A DNA stretch of 64,000 nucleotides from UBA6220 sp041651335 (GTDB taxonomy: Bacteria; Patescibacteriota; Minisyncoccia; Minisyncoccales; Minisyncoccaceae). The DNA lies in the NCBI GenBank assembly GCA_041651335.1, contig JBAZJL010000001.1, positions 62,001 to 126,000 of the forward strand, given 5' to 3'. The position numbers were made by a program, and so were the translations under genes. Below, piece after piece: positions 33,000 to 41,620 of this stretch (the stretch's first letter is position 1; every line of letters starts with the position of its first letter). The notes under the pieces were generated by a model that saw only the letters and a program-made list of their open reading frames with translations, was not told where the DNA came from and searched no databases.

Positions 33000-33070
33000 A
33001 TAATCATTTCGGTTGACTATTACGCAAGAAAATGCTATATTTCATGCTGTATTAATTAACTCAAAAATTT

Positions 33071-33382
33071 ATGTTAGCAGTAATAAAAACAGGCGGAAAG
33101 CAATATAAAGTTGCCCCGGGCCAAAAAATAAAAATTGAAAAACTAAAAGAACAAGAAGGCAATGAAGTTGTTTTCAACGAAGTGCTTTTGGTTCAAGACG
33201 ATAAAAATTTAGCTATTGGAACCCCTTTGGTAGAAAAAGCTAAAGTAGTCGGCAAAGTTCTAAAACAAGACCGTTACGAAAAAGTGGTTATCTTTAAATA
33301 CAAACCTAAAAAAAGATACAAAGTTAAAAAAGGTCATCGACAACCTTATACTGAAATAGAGATTTTAAAAATTGAAGCCTAG
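33071..33382 (+). CDS. rplU: Ribosomal protein L21
   Basis: L21 of the large subunit, 103 residues. It shows MLAVIKTGGKQYKVAPGQKI at the start and the C-terminal rRNA-binding signature KKGHRQPYTEIEI. In most bacteria rplU is next to rpmA, but here L27 is encoded 24 kb away at 57661. It is convergent with dnaB, only three bases apart. Confidence 0.95.
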   Translation: MLAVIKTGGKQYKVAPGQKIKIEKLKEQEGNEVVFNEVLLVQDDKNLAIGTPLVEKAKVVGKVLKQDRYEKVVIFKYKPKKRYKVKKGHRQPYTEIEILKIEA

Positions 33383-33385
33383 GCT

Positions 33386-34774
33386 TTAAAAATCAATTTC
33401 TTGTTCATATCCACTCATGCCAGTTTCCAAGTTTCGGAAGCTGGCTCTTTGTTTATCAAAAACCAATTCTACTCGGCCAACCGGCCCGTTTCTATGCTTA
33501 GCAATAAGAATATCAGCAATACCTTTGCGAGGAGAATCTTCGTTATAAGCATCTTCGCGATAAATTAAGAGCACCACATCTGCGTCTTGCTCCAAAGATC
33601 CTGATTCTCGCAAATCTGATAAGCGAGGAATTTTCGGTGTTCTTTGTTCTACGGCTCGAGACAGCTGGGATAATGCCAAAACTGGAACATTTAGTTCTCT
33701 GGCCAAGCCTTTTAGGGCTCGGGATATTTCTGTAATCTGCTGAACGCTATTATCAGTTCTGGTATTTGGAGTAATTAGCTGTAAATAATCAATCACAATT
33801 AAACCTAAGCCTCGACTAGATTGTAATCTTCTGGCCATGGCCCTCATTTGTAATACTCCGCAGCTAGAAGCATCATCAATATAAATCGGGGCTTCGGATA
33901 AAGTACCCAAGGCATGCTGAATACAGGCAAAATCACTATCCTCTCCATCTGAAGATAAATGGCCTTGCCTTATTTTCCAAGAATCAATATTTGATTCTGA
34001 ACTAATCAAGCGGTCAATTAATTGATCTTTAGACATTTCCAAGGAAAAAATTCCCACTGGTTTTTTCTCTTTGATTGCCACATTTTTTGCAATATCCAAA
34101 GCCAAACTACTTTTACCCATAGATGGTCGAGCAGCTAAAATAACTAAATCAGAATTTTGCAAACCTGATAAAATAGAATCTAATCCATAAAAACCAGTTG
34201 ATACCCCACGCAAAACTCCTTTTTGCTGAGAAAGCCTTTCCATTCTTTGATAAGCTTCTTCTAGGCACGGCTTAATCGGTAAAAAAGATTGCGTTAAACT
34301 TTTTTGCGTAATACTAAAAATTCTTTTTTCCGCTTCATCAAGCAAAGCGTCAGAATCTTCAGATTCTTCGTAACCCATTAAAGTAATATCTTGACCAGCA
34401 GAAATAAGATCACGTAAAATTCTTTTCTTTTGAACTATTTTAGCATAAGAAATTATGTGGCTGGCTGTAGGAACAGTGTTTATTAAATCAGTTAAATAAG
34501 CCACCCCGCCTATTTCTTCTAATCGGTTGCTAGCTTTTAAGGCTGATGAAACTGAAATCAAATCAATCGCATCTCCTTTGGCAAAAAGCGATTCAATAGC
34601 TTGATAAATAAATTGATGACTTCGTTTATAAAAATCTTCGGCTCGTAAAAAATCAGCCACTTTTATAATCGCGTCTTTATCCATCATTAAAGATCCGAGC
34701 GTGCTTTTTTCGGCTTCAATATCTTGAGGGGGAACTTTTGTCCCTGGTTTTAAGTTTGAAACTTCTTTTGCCAT
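33386..34774 (-). CDS. dnaB: Replicative DNA helicase
   Basis: The hexameric helicase that opens DNA at the fork. The N-terminal domain begins PPQDIEAEKSTLGSLMMDKD. The RecA-like core has Walker A ARPSMGKSSLALDIA, Walker B GLIVIDYLQLI, and the C-terminal SDLRESGSLEQDADVVL. The ATG at 34774 (MAKEVSN) is preferred to the upstream TTG-type start at 34810; a -10-like TATTAT lies just before it. At 462 residues the length is normal, and no intein is present. Confidence 0.95.
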   Translation of the reverse strand: MAKEVSNLKPGTKVPPQDIEAEKSTLGSLMMDKDAIIKVADFLRAEDFYKRSHQFIYQAIESLFAKGDAIDLISVSSALKASNRLEEIGGVAYLTDLINTVPTASHIISYAKIVQKKRILRDLISAGQDITLMGYEESEDSDALLDEAEKRIFSITQKSLTQSFLPIKPCLEEAYQRMERLSQQKGVLRGVSTGFYGLDSILSGLQNSDLVILAARPSMGKSSLALDIAKNVAIKEKKPVGIFSLEMSKDQLIDRLISSESNIDSWKIRQGHLSSDGEDSDFACIQHALGTLSEAPIYIDDASSCGVLQMRAMARRLQSSRGLGLIVIDYLQLITPNTRTDNSVQQITEISRALKGLARELNVPVLALSQLSRAVEQRTPKIPRLSDLRESGSLEQDADVVLLIYREDAYNEDSPRKGIADILIAKHRNGPVGRVELVFDKQRASFRNLETGMSGYEQEIDF

Positions 34775-34866
34775 TAGGTATAATATAGCAAGCCAGACCA
34801 TTGGCGTCAATTGCGCTAATTATCCCCATTGTTTACAAATTATTAGACTAAAAAACATTATTTTAA

Positions 34867-36006
34867 ATGAAAGTTGGCTTTATTTCTTTTCATTCTTTTG
34901 CTAATCCTGGGGGCGTTAAAAGCCATATTTTAGGTTTGTCAAAAGAATTTGAAAAAATGGGCGTAGAAAATAAAATAATCGTTCCGCGCCGTAATTTTTT
35001 TGAAAATTACGGAAAAAACGTAATTATTCTTGGCACCTCAATTCCAATAAATATTGCGGGCACGCAAGGCGATCTTTGTTTTAATTTTAATCCATTTGCT
35101 ATTAAAAAAATTTTAGAAAAAGAAAAATTTGATGTTTTGCATTTTCATAATTTTATTATTCCGTCGGGCTGGCAAATATTAAATAAATCAAAATCTTTAA
35201 ATATTCTTACCTTTCATGCCAATCTGGATTCTTTAGGAAAGTTAATTAAAACTTTTTATTTCTCTGACAGATTTTTTAAAGAATTAGGGGAAAAAATCGA
35301 TGGCTTAATCGGAGTGGCTAATCTGAATCTGGAAAACTTTCAAGAATCTCCAAAACCAAAAGCTGTAATTCCCAATGGCATTGATTTAAATGATTTTCAC
35401 CCTAATTATCCGAAAATAAAAAGGTTTTTAGATAAAAAAATAAATATTCTATTTGTTGGTCGGATAGAAGAAAGAAAAGGATTGATTTATCTGTTAGAGG
35501 CTTATAATTTATTAAAACCCATTTACAATGATATTCGATTGATAATTGTTGGCGACGGGATCTTGAAACAATCTTGCCTAGACTATACTCGCGCCAATCG
35601 TTTAAAAGATGTTCATTTTGAAGGCGCAAAAAATAATCTTGAATTAAAAAAATATTTTTCTACTTGCGATATTTATTGTAGTCCGGCAATTTTCGGAGAA
35701 AGTTTTGGAATCGTGCTTTTAGAAGCCATGGCCATGGGTAAACCAGTTTGCGGTTTTGCCAATAGTGGATATCAAGAACTATTAAAAAACACAAAAGGAG
35801 AAGAGTTTTTAGCCCTTCCAAAAGATTCTTCTGGTCTGGCGGAAAAATTAGAAATCTTAATTAAAAGTAAATCATTGCGCCAAGAAATGGGGAATTGGGG
35901 ATTAGAGCATGTTAAGCAATACTCTTGGGAAAAAATCGCCAAACAAGTTTTAGATTTTTATAAGTCCTGCCAAAAAGCTAAAATCAACATCATTGACAAA
36001 AAATAA
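34867..36006 (+). CDS. GT4-family glycosyltransferase
   Basis: A 379-residue GT-B glycosyltransferase. The N-terminus has SFHSFANPGGVKSHILGLSK. The C-terminal nucleotide-sugar domain has LFVGRIEERKGLIYLLEAYN and FGESFGIVLLEAMAMGKPV (the EX7E motif). It probably adds a sugar to a lipid or cell-surface glycan. It lies alone, divergent from dnaB. The promoter of the next small gene is inside its last codons. Confidence 0.88.
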   Translation: MKVGFISFHSFANPGGVKSHILGLSKEFEKMGVENKIIVPRRNFFENYGKNVIILGTSIPINIAGTQGDLCFNFNPFAIKKILEKEKFDVLHFHNFIIPSGWQILNKSKSLNILTFHANLDSLGKLIKTFYFSDRFFKELGEKIDGLIGVANLNLENFQESPKPKAVIPNGIDLNDFHPNYPKIKRFLDKKINILFVGRIEERKGLIYLLEAYNLLKPIYNDIRLIIVGDGILKQSCLDYTRANRLKDVHFEGAKNNLELKKYFSTCDIYCSPAIFGESFGIVLLEAMAMGKPVCGFANSGYQELLKNTKGEEFLALPKDSSGLAEKLEILIKSKSLRQEMGNWGLEHVKQYSWEKIAKQVLDFYKSCQKAKINIIDKK

Positions 36007-36021
36007 TTTTTATTTTAAGAT
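35993..36021 (+). promoter_or_regulatory. Consensus promoter of the gene at 36047
   Basis: TTGACA, 17 bases, TAAGAT, overlapping the 3' end of the glycosyltransferase gene. Confidence 0.75.
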
Positions 36022-36046
36022 TTAAAAATACCAAAAGGTGATTCCT

Positions 36047-36355
36047 TTGGAAAAGTTCTTTATTGATGCTAAAAGCGGATTTTACTTTGTTATTTGCGAC
36101 AAAGAAATTTCACAATGTACTATTGTTGAGCTGAACGGCGAACACAAAATTCCGCACAGCGGAAACTTGATCTCGATTGTCGCAGATGAGGTTAAGAAAA
36201 ACGACAAGACCAATTCCAAAAATTCAAAACCAAGATTCGAAGAAAAACCAAAAATAAATCTTTTGCTATTAAGAAACGGCAAGATTATCTTTGAAATCAA
36301 AGATATTGAGGGGGGGATTTACAAAAAAGCTTCCCATATGGAATTGCTGTATTAA
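36047..36355 (+). CDS. Hypothetical protein (102 aa), SD-led
   Basis: A 102-residue soluble protein starting MEKFFIDAKSGFYFVICDKE, with a basic linker in the middle and a beta-rich second half (INLLLLRNGKIIFEIKDIEG). The TTG at 36047 is chosen because AAAAGGTGATTCC before it is an extended SD; the same start arrangement occurs at 11189. It has its own promoter and a downstream hairpin with seven T (about 36358-36386). No family recognised. Confidence 0.6.
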   Translation: MEKFFIDAKSGFYFVICDKEISQCTIVELNGEHKIPHSGNLISIVADEVKKNDKTNSKNSKPRFEEKPKINLLLLRNGKIIFEIKDIEGGIYKKASHMELLY

Positions 36356-36396
36356 AAAAGACATTCATTTTTGATGCCTTTTTTTGTTTTCTTAAA

Positions 36397-37860
36397 TTAA
36401 TTTTTTTTTAAAAGAATCTTTTCGCCATCCATATCTTCAATCGTCCAACCTAATTCCTTTAATTCATCTCTTATTTTATCTGCTTGCTCCCAATTTTTAT
36501 TTTCCCGGCACTGCTTTCTTTGGTCTAATTTTTGAATCACATCTTGGGGCACGATTTTTAAATCATCTGTCCAAAGAGGCATCCCGTTTTCATCTTTGGT
36601 TTCGATTATATAATCTTGCTTGTCTTGGCCAAAGCTATAACCAACTTCGGATAATCTTAAACCCAAAACTTTATCAAAATCAATCAATAATTCGTATTTT
36701 TCGCTTTTGTTTATTTTTTTATCCTTGATTAATTCCCAAATCAAAGCTAAAACCGCGGGCATATCCAAATCATTGTTTAAATCATTTAAAAATCGATCTT
36801 GATACTTTTTTATTTCTTCAGTTCGGACAGACTCGGATTCATTTTTAAATTCCGCTACTTTTTCATAAAGCTTATCTAAGCTATTCTGAGCAAAATCCAT
36901 GGCCTCATCGCTAAAATTTAATTTTGAACGATAATGGCTAGTTAAACATAAATAGCGATAAGCGAGCGGGTTATAGCCTTTTTCTTTTAAAATAGCAACT
37001 GTAGTAATATTGTTTGCAGATTTACTCATTTTTGCATCTTTTAAAACTAAAAAATCACCATGAAGCCAATAATTCGCTAATTTTAAACCATAGGCAGCTT
37101 CAGCCTGAGCAATTTCATTAGTGTGGTGAATAGAAATATGGTCAATCCCTCCGCAATGAATATCAAAAGGAAGGCCTAAATTTTTTGCTCCCATAATTAC
37201 GCATTCTGTATGCCAGCCCGGGAATCCAATTCCCCAAGGGGAATCCCATTCCATTTGCCTTTGTTCATTTTTCGGGCTGAATTTCCAAAGCGCAAAATCA
37301 ACTGGATTTTTCTTTTCTTTATTTTCTTCAATTCTTGCTCTTAGTTCTTTTCTTTCTGCTTCGCTCCAAAGACGGCCATAATTATCTCCTAGTTTTGCAG
37401 TATCAAAATAAACGCCGTCATTGATAATATAGGTATATCCTTTTTCTTCTAAAAGCTTGATTAACTCGATTTGATCAGTAATCGTATCAGTAGCGCGCAC
37501 CCAGACTTCCGGCTCTTTAATATTTAAAGCTTTCATATCTTTGATAAAAGCCTCGGTATAAAATTCTGCAATTTCCCAAACAGTTTTATGCTCTCGAGCT
37601 GCGCCTTTTTCCAATTTATCCTGGCCTTGATCTGAATCAGAAGTTAAATGCCCAACATCAGTAATATTCATTACCCGTTTTACTAGGTAACCATTGTAAC
37701 GCAAGGCTCGATCTAAAATATCTTCAAAAATATAAGTTCTAAAATTTCCAATATGGGCATACCAATAAACAGTGGGCCCGCAAGTATACATTCCAACTTC
37801 TTCAGGTTTGATTGGAATAAATTCTTCTAGTTTTCTTGTTATAGAATTATATAATTTCAT
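36397..37860 (-). CDS. cysS: Cysteinyl-tRNA synthetase
   Basis: Charges tRNA-Cys. The 487 residues show the class I HIGH motif as YAHIGNFRTYIFED and KMSKS as DAKMSKSANNIT. Zinc ligands are in MYTCGPTVY, WHTECVIMG and GGIDHISIHHTNEIAQ. It lies 63 bases downstream of cysK with no terminator visible between them, so both are probably read from the cysK promoter through the cysteine-codon attenuator. That is sensible control for the enzyme that charges tRNA-Cys. Confidence 0.95.
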   Translation of the reverse strand: MKLYNSITRKLEEFIPIKPEEVGMYTCGPTVYWYAHIGNFRTYIFEDILDRALRYNGYLVKRVMNITDVGHLTSDSDQGQDKLEKGAAREHKTVWEIAEFYTEAFIKDMKALNIKEPEVWVRATDTITDQIELIKLLEEKGYTYIINDGVYFDTAKLGDNYGRLWSEAERKELRARIEENKEKKNPVDFALWKFSPKNEQRQMEWDSPWGIGFPGWHTECVIMGAKNLGLPFDIHCGGIDHISIHHTNEIAQAEAAYGLKLANYWLHGDFLVLKDAKMSKSANNITTVAILKEKGYNPLAYRYLCLTSHYRSKLNFSDEAMDFAQNSLDKLYEKVAEFKNESESVRTEEIKKYQDRFLNDLNNDLDMPAVLALIWELIKDKKINKSEKYELLIDFDKVLGLRLSEVGYSFGQDKQDYIIETKDENGMPLWTDDLKIVPQDVIQKLDQRKQCRENKNWEQADKIRDELKELGWTIEDMDGEKILLKKN

Positions 37861-37923
37861 AAAATTAAAAATTAGGTGTTCTTATTCGCATTATATCAAA
37901 AGCTTTCTTGGCGGGCAATCACG

Positions 37924-38790
37924 CTATAAATAACGTTCGCCCCGATCCGGAAAAATAGTAACAATAGTTTTACCTGGATTTTTTTGGGCCACCATCTTAG
38001 CTACATAAAAAGAAGCACCGGAACTTGGACCGCCCAAAATTCCTCTTTTAATTGCTAATTCTTTTTTTGCCTGAAACGCTTTTTCTCTTTCCAATTCAAT
38101 CACTTCATCTACTAATTCCAAGTTTGTTACTGGGGGAACATAATCTCTTAAAGATCTTAATCCTTCAATAATTTCGCCAGGCTTAGGCTGAACGCCGATA
38201 ACCTTAATATTAGGATATTTTTCTTTTAACTTGCTTCCGATTCCAGTAATGGTTCCGCCCGTGCCCATTCCAGCCACAAAAAAATCGATTGTTTTTCCCT
38301 GCATTTGATTAATAATTTCTTTCGCGGTTTTAAAATAATGAGCCAAAGGATTCATTTTGTTTTCATATTGATTCAAAAAAACCAAATGCTCGTTTTCTTT
38401 TGTTCTTTTTTTAATTGTTTCGATAGCAATCTTTCCAAATTTATCGTTTTCAATTAAAACAATCGTGCCTCCAAAAGCAGTAATCATTTTAATTTTGTCT
38501 GGGCTGGTAGTTTTTGGCATTACTACTTTTACTTTATATCCTTTCATTGCGCCAACCATGGCCAAGGCTACGCCTGTATTTCCACTGGTTGGTTCTACAA
38601 TCGTGTCTCCAGGTTTTAGGATGCCTTTAGCCTCAGCATCATTAATCATGTTTAGGGCAATGCGGTCTTTAATCGAACCGCCTGGATTCATGCCTTCGAT
38701 TTTAGCAAAAATATTAGCTGGGTCGTTGTCTTCAGTGCTTTCTATTTTGACTAAAGGAGTGTTGCCGATATAGCTTAAAATATTGTTCAT
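37924..38790 (-). CDS. cysK: Cysteine synthase (PLP-dependent)
   Basis: A PLP enzyme making cysteine from O-acetylserine (or O-phosphoserine) and sulfide. The PLP Lys is in GGSIKDRIAL, the substrate loop in PTSGNTGVALAM, and the phosphate-binding glycine loop in AGMGTGGTITGIGSKL. At 288 residues it is slightly short at the C-terminus. Its mRNA leader carries an 18-residue peptide with five Cys codons and mutually exclusive hairpins. No serine acetyltransferase is in the window, so the acceptor substrate is uncertain. Confidence 0.92.
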   Translation of the reverse strand: MNNILSYIGNTPLVKIESTEDNDPANIFAKIEGMNPGGSIKDRIALNMINDAEAKGILKPGDTIVEPTSGNTGVALAMVGAMKGYKVKVVMPKTTSPDKIKMITAFGGTIVLIENDKFGKIAIETIKKRTKENEHLVFLNQYENKMNPLAHYFKTAKEIINQMQGKTIDFFVAGMGTGGTITGIGSKLKEKYPNIKVIGVQPKPGEIIEGLRSLRDYVPPVTNLELVDEVIELEREKAFQAKKELAIKRGILGGPSSGASFYVAKMVAQKNPGKTIVTIFPDRGERYL

Positions 38791-38814
38791 ATTATTTTCT
38801 TTTATTATTACATA

Positions 38815-38876
38815 AAAAAACCTCTTCTGAGAAGAGATTGCTTAAAGATAATTATGCTTAAAATCAATCTCTTCTT
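38815..38876 (-). promoter_or_regulatory. Attenuator: competing antiterminator and terminator before cysK
   Basis: On the transcript, AGAAGAGATTG (38865-38875, just after the leader stop codon) pairs perfectly over 11 bases with CAATCTCTTCT (38830-38840). The latter overlaps the 5' arm of a terminator hairpin, CTCTTC-TCA-GAAGAG (38822-38836), followed by a T run ahead of the cysK start. The two structures cannot form together. A ribosome at the leader stop would cover the antiterminator strand. Confidence 0.82.
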
Positions 38877-38933
38877 TTAAGAGGGGAAACAACAGCAACA
38901 AGAAATTGAATTTTGATAGCAAATCATTTGCAT
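38877..38933 (-). CDS. Cysteine leader peptide (18 aa)
   Basis: An ATG at 38933 opens MQMICYQNSISCCCCFPS and stops at TAA (38877). Four Cys codons in a row (TGT TGC TGT TGT), plus one earlier, make it a sensor of charged tRNA-Cys. It lies between a good promoter and the attenuator of cysK-cysS. It has no strong SD (ATG is preceded by TTAAACAT), as for other genes of this genome. The tandem rare codon and its exact placement make chance unlikely. Confidence 0.85.
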   Translation of the reverse strand: MQMICYQNSISCCCCFPS

Positions 38934-38950
38934 ATGTTTAAGATGATTTT

Positions 38951-38978
38951 AGCATACCACTCTTGCTTTTTATGTCAA
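38951..38978 (-). promoter_or_regulatory. Promoter of the cysK-cysS leader transcript
   Basis: On the - strand, TTGACA and TATGCT with a 16-base spacer, 18 bases before the leader peptide ATG. Confidence 0.78.
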
Positions 38979-38986
38979 GATAATAA

Positions 38987-39016
38987 TTGACTTTAATAAG
39001 AAAAATATGATATAAG
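38987..39016 (+). promoter_or_regulatory. Promoter of the ncRNA upstream of dnaX
   Basis: TTGACT, 18 bases, TATAAG, divergent from the cysK promoter. Confidence 0.6.
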
Positions 39017-39021
39017 AAAAT

Positions 39022-39188
39022 TGTCATCTTAGCCTGCTTTTCAGAGTGAGCCGGAAATTAAGATGGCAACTGGTTTGTAAGCCAGAATAGCACCTTTGAT
39101 ACACACGCCATAGTATATCCTCCAAACCTTTTTGGGAGAATCACTTTCCTTTCTGCATTGGAAAAGTATGATTTTCCCATTTTTTTAT
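39022..39188 (+). ncRNA. Unassigned structured RNA upstream of dnaX
   Basis: About 165 bases between a promoter and a clear terminator (GGAAAA-GTATGA-TTTTCC, then seven T), with no good reading frame. Predicted stems are CATCTTA/TAAGATG (with an inner GCTTT/GAGC-type hairpin), CTGG/CCAG around TTTGTAAG, and CTCCAAA/TTTGGGAG. Firmicutes often carry the SRP RNA gene next to dnaX, so I checked for the SRP GGAAG domain: AGCCGGAAATTAAG is not a convincing match. It also does not match 6S or tmRNA patterns I know. It is either a diverged housekeeping RNA or a new one. Confidence 0.6.
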
Positions 39189-39228
39189 ATTTGCTTTTTT
39201 GATTAAAAAATAATAGAATAAGTTATCT

Positions 39229-40323
39229 ATGGCAAATCAAGTTCTATATCGCAAATACAGGCCTCAGTCTTTTAAAGATTTTATTGGCCAGGAAAATATT
39301 GTAAAAATAATTGAAAATGAAATTATTTCAGGCGATATTTCCCATGCTTATCTTTTTTCTGGACACCGGGGAACAGGAAAAACAACCCTGGCTAGGCTTT
39401 TTGCCAAAGCAATTAATTGCCTTGATCGCAAAGGAGCCGAGCCGTGCAACAAATGCCCGGCCTGTTTAGAAATAAACAACAATCGCGCCATGGATATTAT
39501 TGAAATCGATGCCGCCAGCAACAGGGGAATTGATGAAATCCGAGGAATAAAAGAAAGCATAAAATTTTCACCCACATTTTTAAAATACAAAGTTTTGATT
39601 TTAGATGAAGCCCATCAGCTAAGCAAAGATGCTGCTAACGCGCTTTTAAAAATGCTGGAAGAGCCTCCGGCGTACGCGATTTTTATTCTTGCTACTACAG
39701 AAGCGCACAAAATGATTCCCACAATTGCCTCTCGTTGCCAAAAATTCGAATTCCATAAATTATCGTTTGAAGAAATGGTAAAAAAACTTTCTTTTATTTG
39801 TAAAAAAGAAGAATTAGACTGCGAACCCGAGGCTATTAATTTAATTGTTGCTGCTTCAGACGGAAGCATGCGAGACGCAGAAGCAAAACTAAATCAAATT
39901 GTCAGCTTCTTTTCCGGTCAAAAAATAAAAGCTGATGACGTGAAACCTCTTTTAGGGATGGTGGATATTAATCTTTTATTTGAATTGTGTGAAATTTTAA
40001 ATAAAAAAGACAAGCCAGAAGCTTTAAAATTTCTAAATGATAATTTGGAAAAAGGATTGGATTTATCAGAATTCACCAGAGCGATAGTTGACTATTTGCG
40101 AAAATTGCTTATCCTAAAGATTGATCCAGGCTTAGCTGAGTCAATTATGCCTGGAGAAACTAAAGATTTAAAAGAAAGAGCCATCAGCCAAGCACAAAGC
40201 TTTGACGAACAATATTTAAAAAATATTTTAGATTTAACGCTTGAAGCTGAAGGAAAAAGTAAGTATGCTTCCATTCAACAACTGCCATTGGAACTGGCAA
40301 TAATTGAAGCAATGGGAGAGTAA
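39229..40323 (+). CDS. dnaX: DNA polymerase III gamma/tau subunit (short)
   Basis: The clamp-loader ATPase. It shows YRPQSFKDFIGQENIV, Walker A GHRGTGKTTLARL, the zinc module CNKCPACLEI, Walker B VLILDEAHQLSKDA, and the SRC motif in IASRCQKFEF. At 364 residues it ends after the collar domain, so it is a gamma-like form without the tau extension that binds polymerase and helicase. It is followed directly by tRNA-Gln. Confidence 0.94.
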   Translation: MANQVLYRKYRPQSFKDFIGQENIVKIIENEIISGDISHAYLFSGHRGTGKTTLARLFAKAINCLDRKGAEPCNKCPACLEINNNRAMDIIEIDAASNRGIDEIRGIKESIKFSPTFLKYKVLILDEAHQLSKDAANALLKMLEEPPAYAIFILATTEAHKMIPTIASRCQKFEFHKLSFEEMVKKLSFICKKEELDCEPEAINLIVAASDGSMRDAEAKLNQIVSFFSGQKIKADDVKPLLGMVDINLLFELCEILNKKDKPEALKFLNDNLEKGLDLSEFTRAIVDYLRKLLILKIDPGLAESIMPGETKDLKERAISQAQSFDEQYLKNILDLTLEAEGKSKYASIQQLPLELAIIEAMGE

Positions 40324-40330
40324 ATATTAT

Positions 40331-40401
40331 TGCGGGATCGTCTAATGGTAGGACTACGGACTTTGACTCCGCCAATCTTGGTTCGAATCCAAGTCCCGCA
40401 G
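40331..40401 (+). tRNA. tRNA-Gln (anticodon UUG)
   Basis: Acceptor TGCGGGA/TCCCGCA, discriminator G, T arm CTTGG-TTCGAAT-CCAAG, and anticodon loop CTTTGAC with UUG. It starts seven bases after the dnaX stop. Its last 15 bases are repeated at 41766, so it appears to be the integration site of a small island. Confidence 0.93.
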
Positions 40402-40402
40402 C
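40387..40402 (+). other. Putative left attachment site (tRNA-Gln 3' end)
   Basis: ATCCAAGTCCCGCAGC, the 3' end of tRNA-Gln plus one base. The same 16 bases recur in direct orientation at 41766-41781. Confidence 0.6.
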
Positions 40403-40506
40403 CATCTTATGCTAATTCAGGTGACTGAGACGCATACATGGAAATACTGGTATTCCAGTATTTTTTGTTTATGATATAATACTGGAAAGTTAATAAATTT
40501 AAAAAA

Positions 40507-41355
40507 ATGGAAAAAGAAATTATCTTTAGACTACATGAGAACTTAGAAAAATTAAAACAAGAAAAAGACGACATAGAATTTTGGTTTGCTCGAGATTTAC
40601 AAAATATTTTTAAATATGTTGATTGGCGTAATTTTTTAAAAGTTATAGAAAAAGCAGAAGAATCATGTAAAAACTCAAAAGAAGAAATTGGCAACCATTT
40701 TATTGAGATAAAAAAAGAAATACGACTAGGTAACGATGCTCCTAAAAATATACCTGATATAATGCTAACTAGATATGCCTGCTATCTAATTGCTCAAAAT
40801 GGAGATTCATCAAAAGAAGAAATTGCTTTTGCTCAAAGCTACTTCGCAGTACAAACAAGAAAACAGGAATTAATTGAACAAAGAATAAAGCTTACAGAAA
40901 GAATAACAGCAAGGAAAAAACTTACTACTTCAGAAAAAGAATTTTCTCATATAGTTTTTCAAAGAGGCGTAGATAGTCAAGGATTTGCACGAATAAAAGG
41001 GAAGGGCGATACTGCCTTGTTTGGAGGATACAGCACCTCTAACATGAAGAAGAAATTAAATATTCCAGAGAATAGGCCTCTGGCTGATTTTTTACCAACT
41101 ATCACAATTAAAGCTAAAGACCTTGCTAATGAAATAACCAGTCATAATCTAAAAAACAATAAAAACCTAAAGGGAGAAGAAATTATTACAGGAGAACATG
41201 TAAAAAATAACGAAAACATGAGGGAGATGCTTTATAAAAGTGGCATAGCTCCAGAAAGTTTGCCACCAGAGGAAGATGTTAAAAAAATAGAAAGAAGAGT
41301 TGTTTCTGAAAACAAAAAAATAGTTAAATCTATTAAAAAATTTAAAAAGACATAA
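40507..41355 (+). CDS. dinD: DinD-family DNA damage-inducible protein
   Basis: A 282-residue homologue of E. coli DinD, an SOS-induced protein reported to affect RecA filaments. Recognisable parts are the BRO-N-like start FWFARDLQNIFKYVDWRNFL, then RYACYLIAQNGDSSKEEIAFAQ, then FARIKGKGDTALFGG, and a charged tail. In CPR and phages such genes are mobile. It is the only clear gene of the tRNA-Gln island. A TATAAT-like box (about 40474-40480) precedes it and a 12-bp perfect hairpin follows. No LexA box was recognised. Confidence 0.82.
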   Translation: MEKEIIFRLHENLEKLKQEKDDIEFWFARDLQNIFKYVDWRNFLKVIEKAEESCKNSKEEIGNHFIEIKKEIRLGNDAPKNIPDIMLTRYACYLIAQNGDSSKEEIAFAQSYFAVQTRKQELIEQRIKLTERITARKKLTTSEKEFSHIVFQRGVDSQGFARIKGKGDTALFGGYSTSNMKKKLNIPENRPLADFLPTITIKAKDLANEITSHNLKNNKNLKGEEIITGEHVKNNENMREMLYKSGIAPESLPPEEDVKKIERRVVSENKKIVKSIKKFKKT

Positions 41356-41373
41356 TATTAAATCTATGTCAAT

Positions 41374-41401
41374 AACATTTCGTTGAGTTCAACGAAATGT
41401 T
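41374..41401. terminator. 12-bp perfect hairpin after the dinD-like gene
   Basis: AACATTTCGTTG-AGTT-CAACGAAATGTT. There is no long T run, so it could be a protein-binding site rather than a terminator. A TGTATAAT box follows at about 41408. Confidence 0.6.
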
Positions 41402-41526
41402 AAATGGTGTATAATTAGTATAGAAAGTAACTAAATTTATATTACCTTATAAGCAAAATATACACTAATGAAGAAAAAAATGCGCGCAAACCTACAAAAT
41501 AAACTATCCCAAAAAAGTGCAACTAG

Positions 41527-41620
41527 TGTCTCATTTTATCCCGACTAAAACGCCTCAAATTAATCAATATTAAACAGCCAAGGAACCCTTACACTGCTTG
41601 AAGATTAGGGGTTCCAGACT
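41527..41620. repeat. Structured repeat module, copy 3 (diverged)
   Basis: Shares TGTCTCATTTTA, GCCTCAAATT and CCCTTACACTGCTTG with the copies at 5826 and 10086. Its main stem is GGAACCC/GGGTTCC where the others have AGAACCC/GGGTTCT: the bases changed but the pairing is kept. It lies in the gene-poor 3' part of the dinD island. Confidence 0.7.

Noticed and set aside
32534..33007. 157-residue leftward frame opposite the cation exchanger
   Set aside because: It is a long shadow of a hydrophobic + strand gene with clear family motifs and has no motifs of its own.
40184..40405. 73-residue leftward frame beginning MAAGLGFEPRLAESKSV
   Set aside because: It is the antisense of tRNA-Gln; GLGFEPR-type starts are a well-known artefact of tRNA antisense strands.
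41462..41547. 26-codon frame starting MKKKMRANLQNKLSQK
   Set aside because: It has no SD and runs into the conserved structured module, whose sequence is explained without coding.
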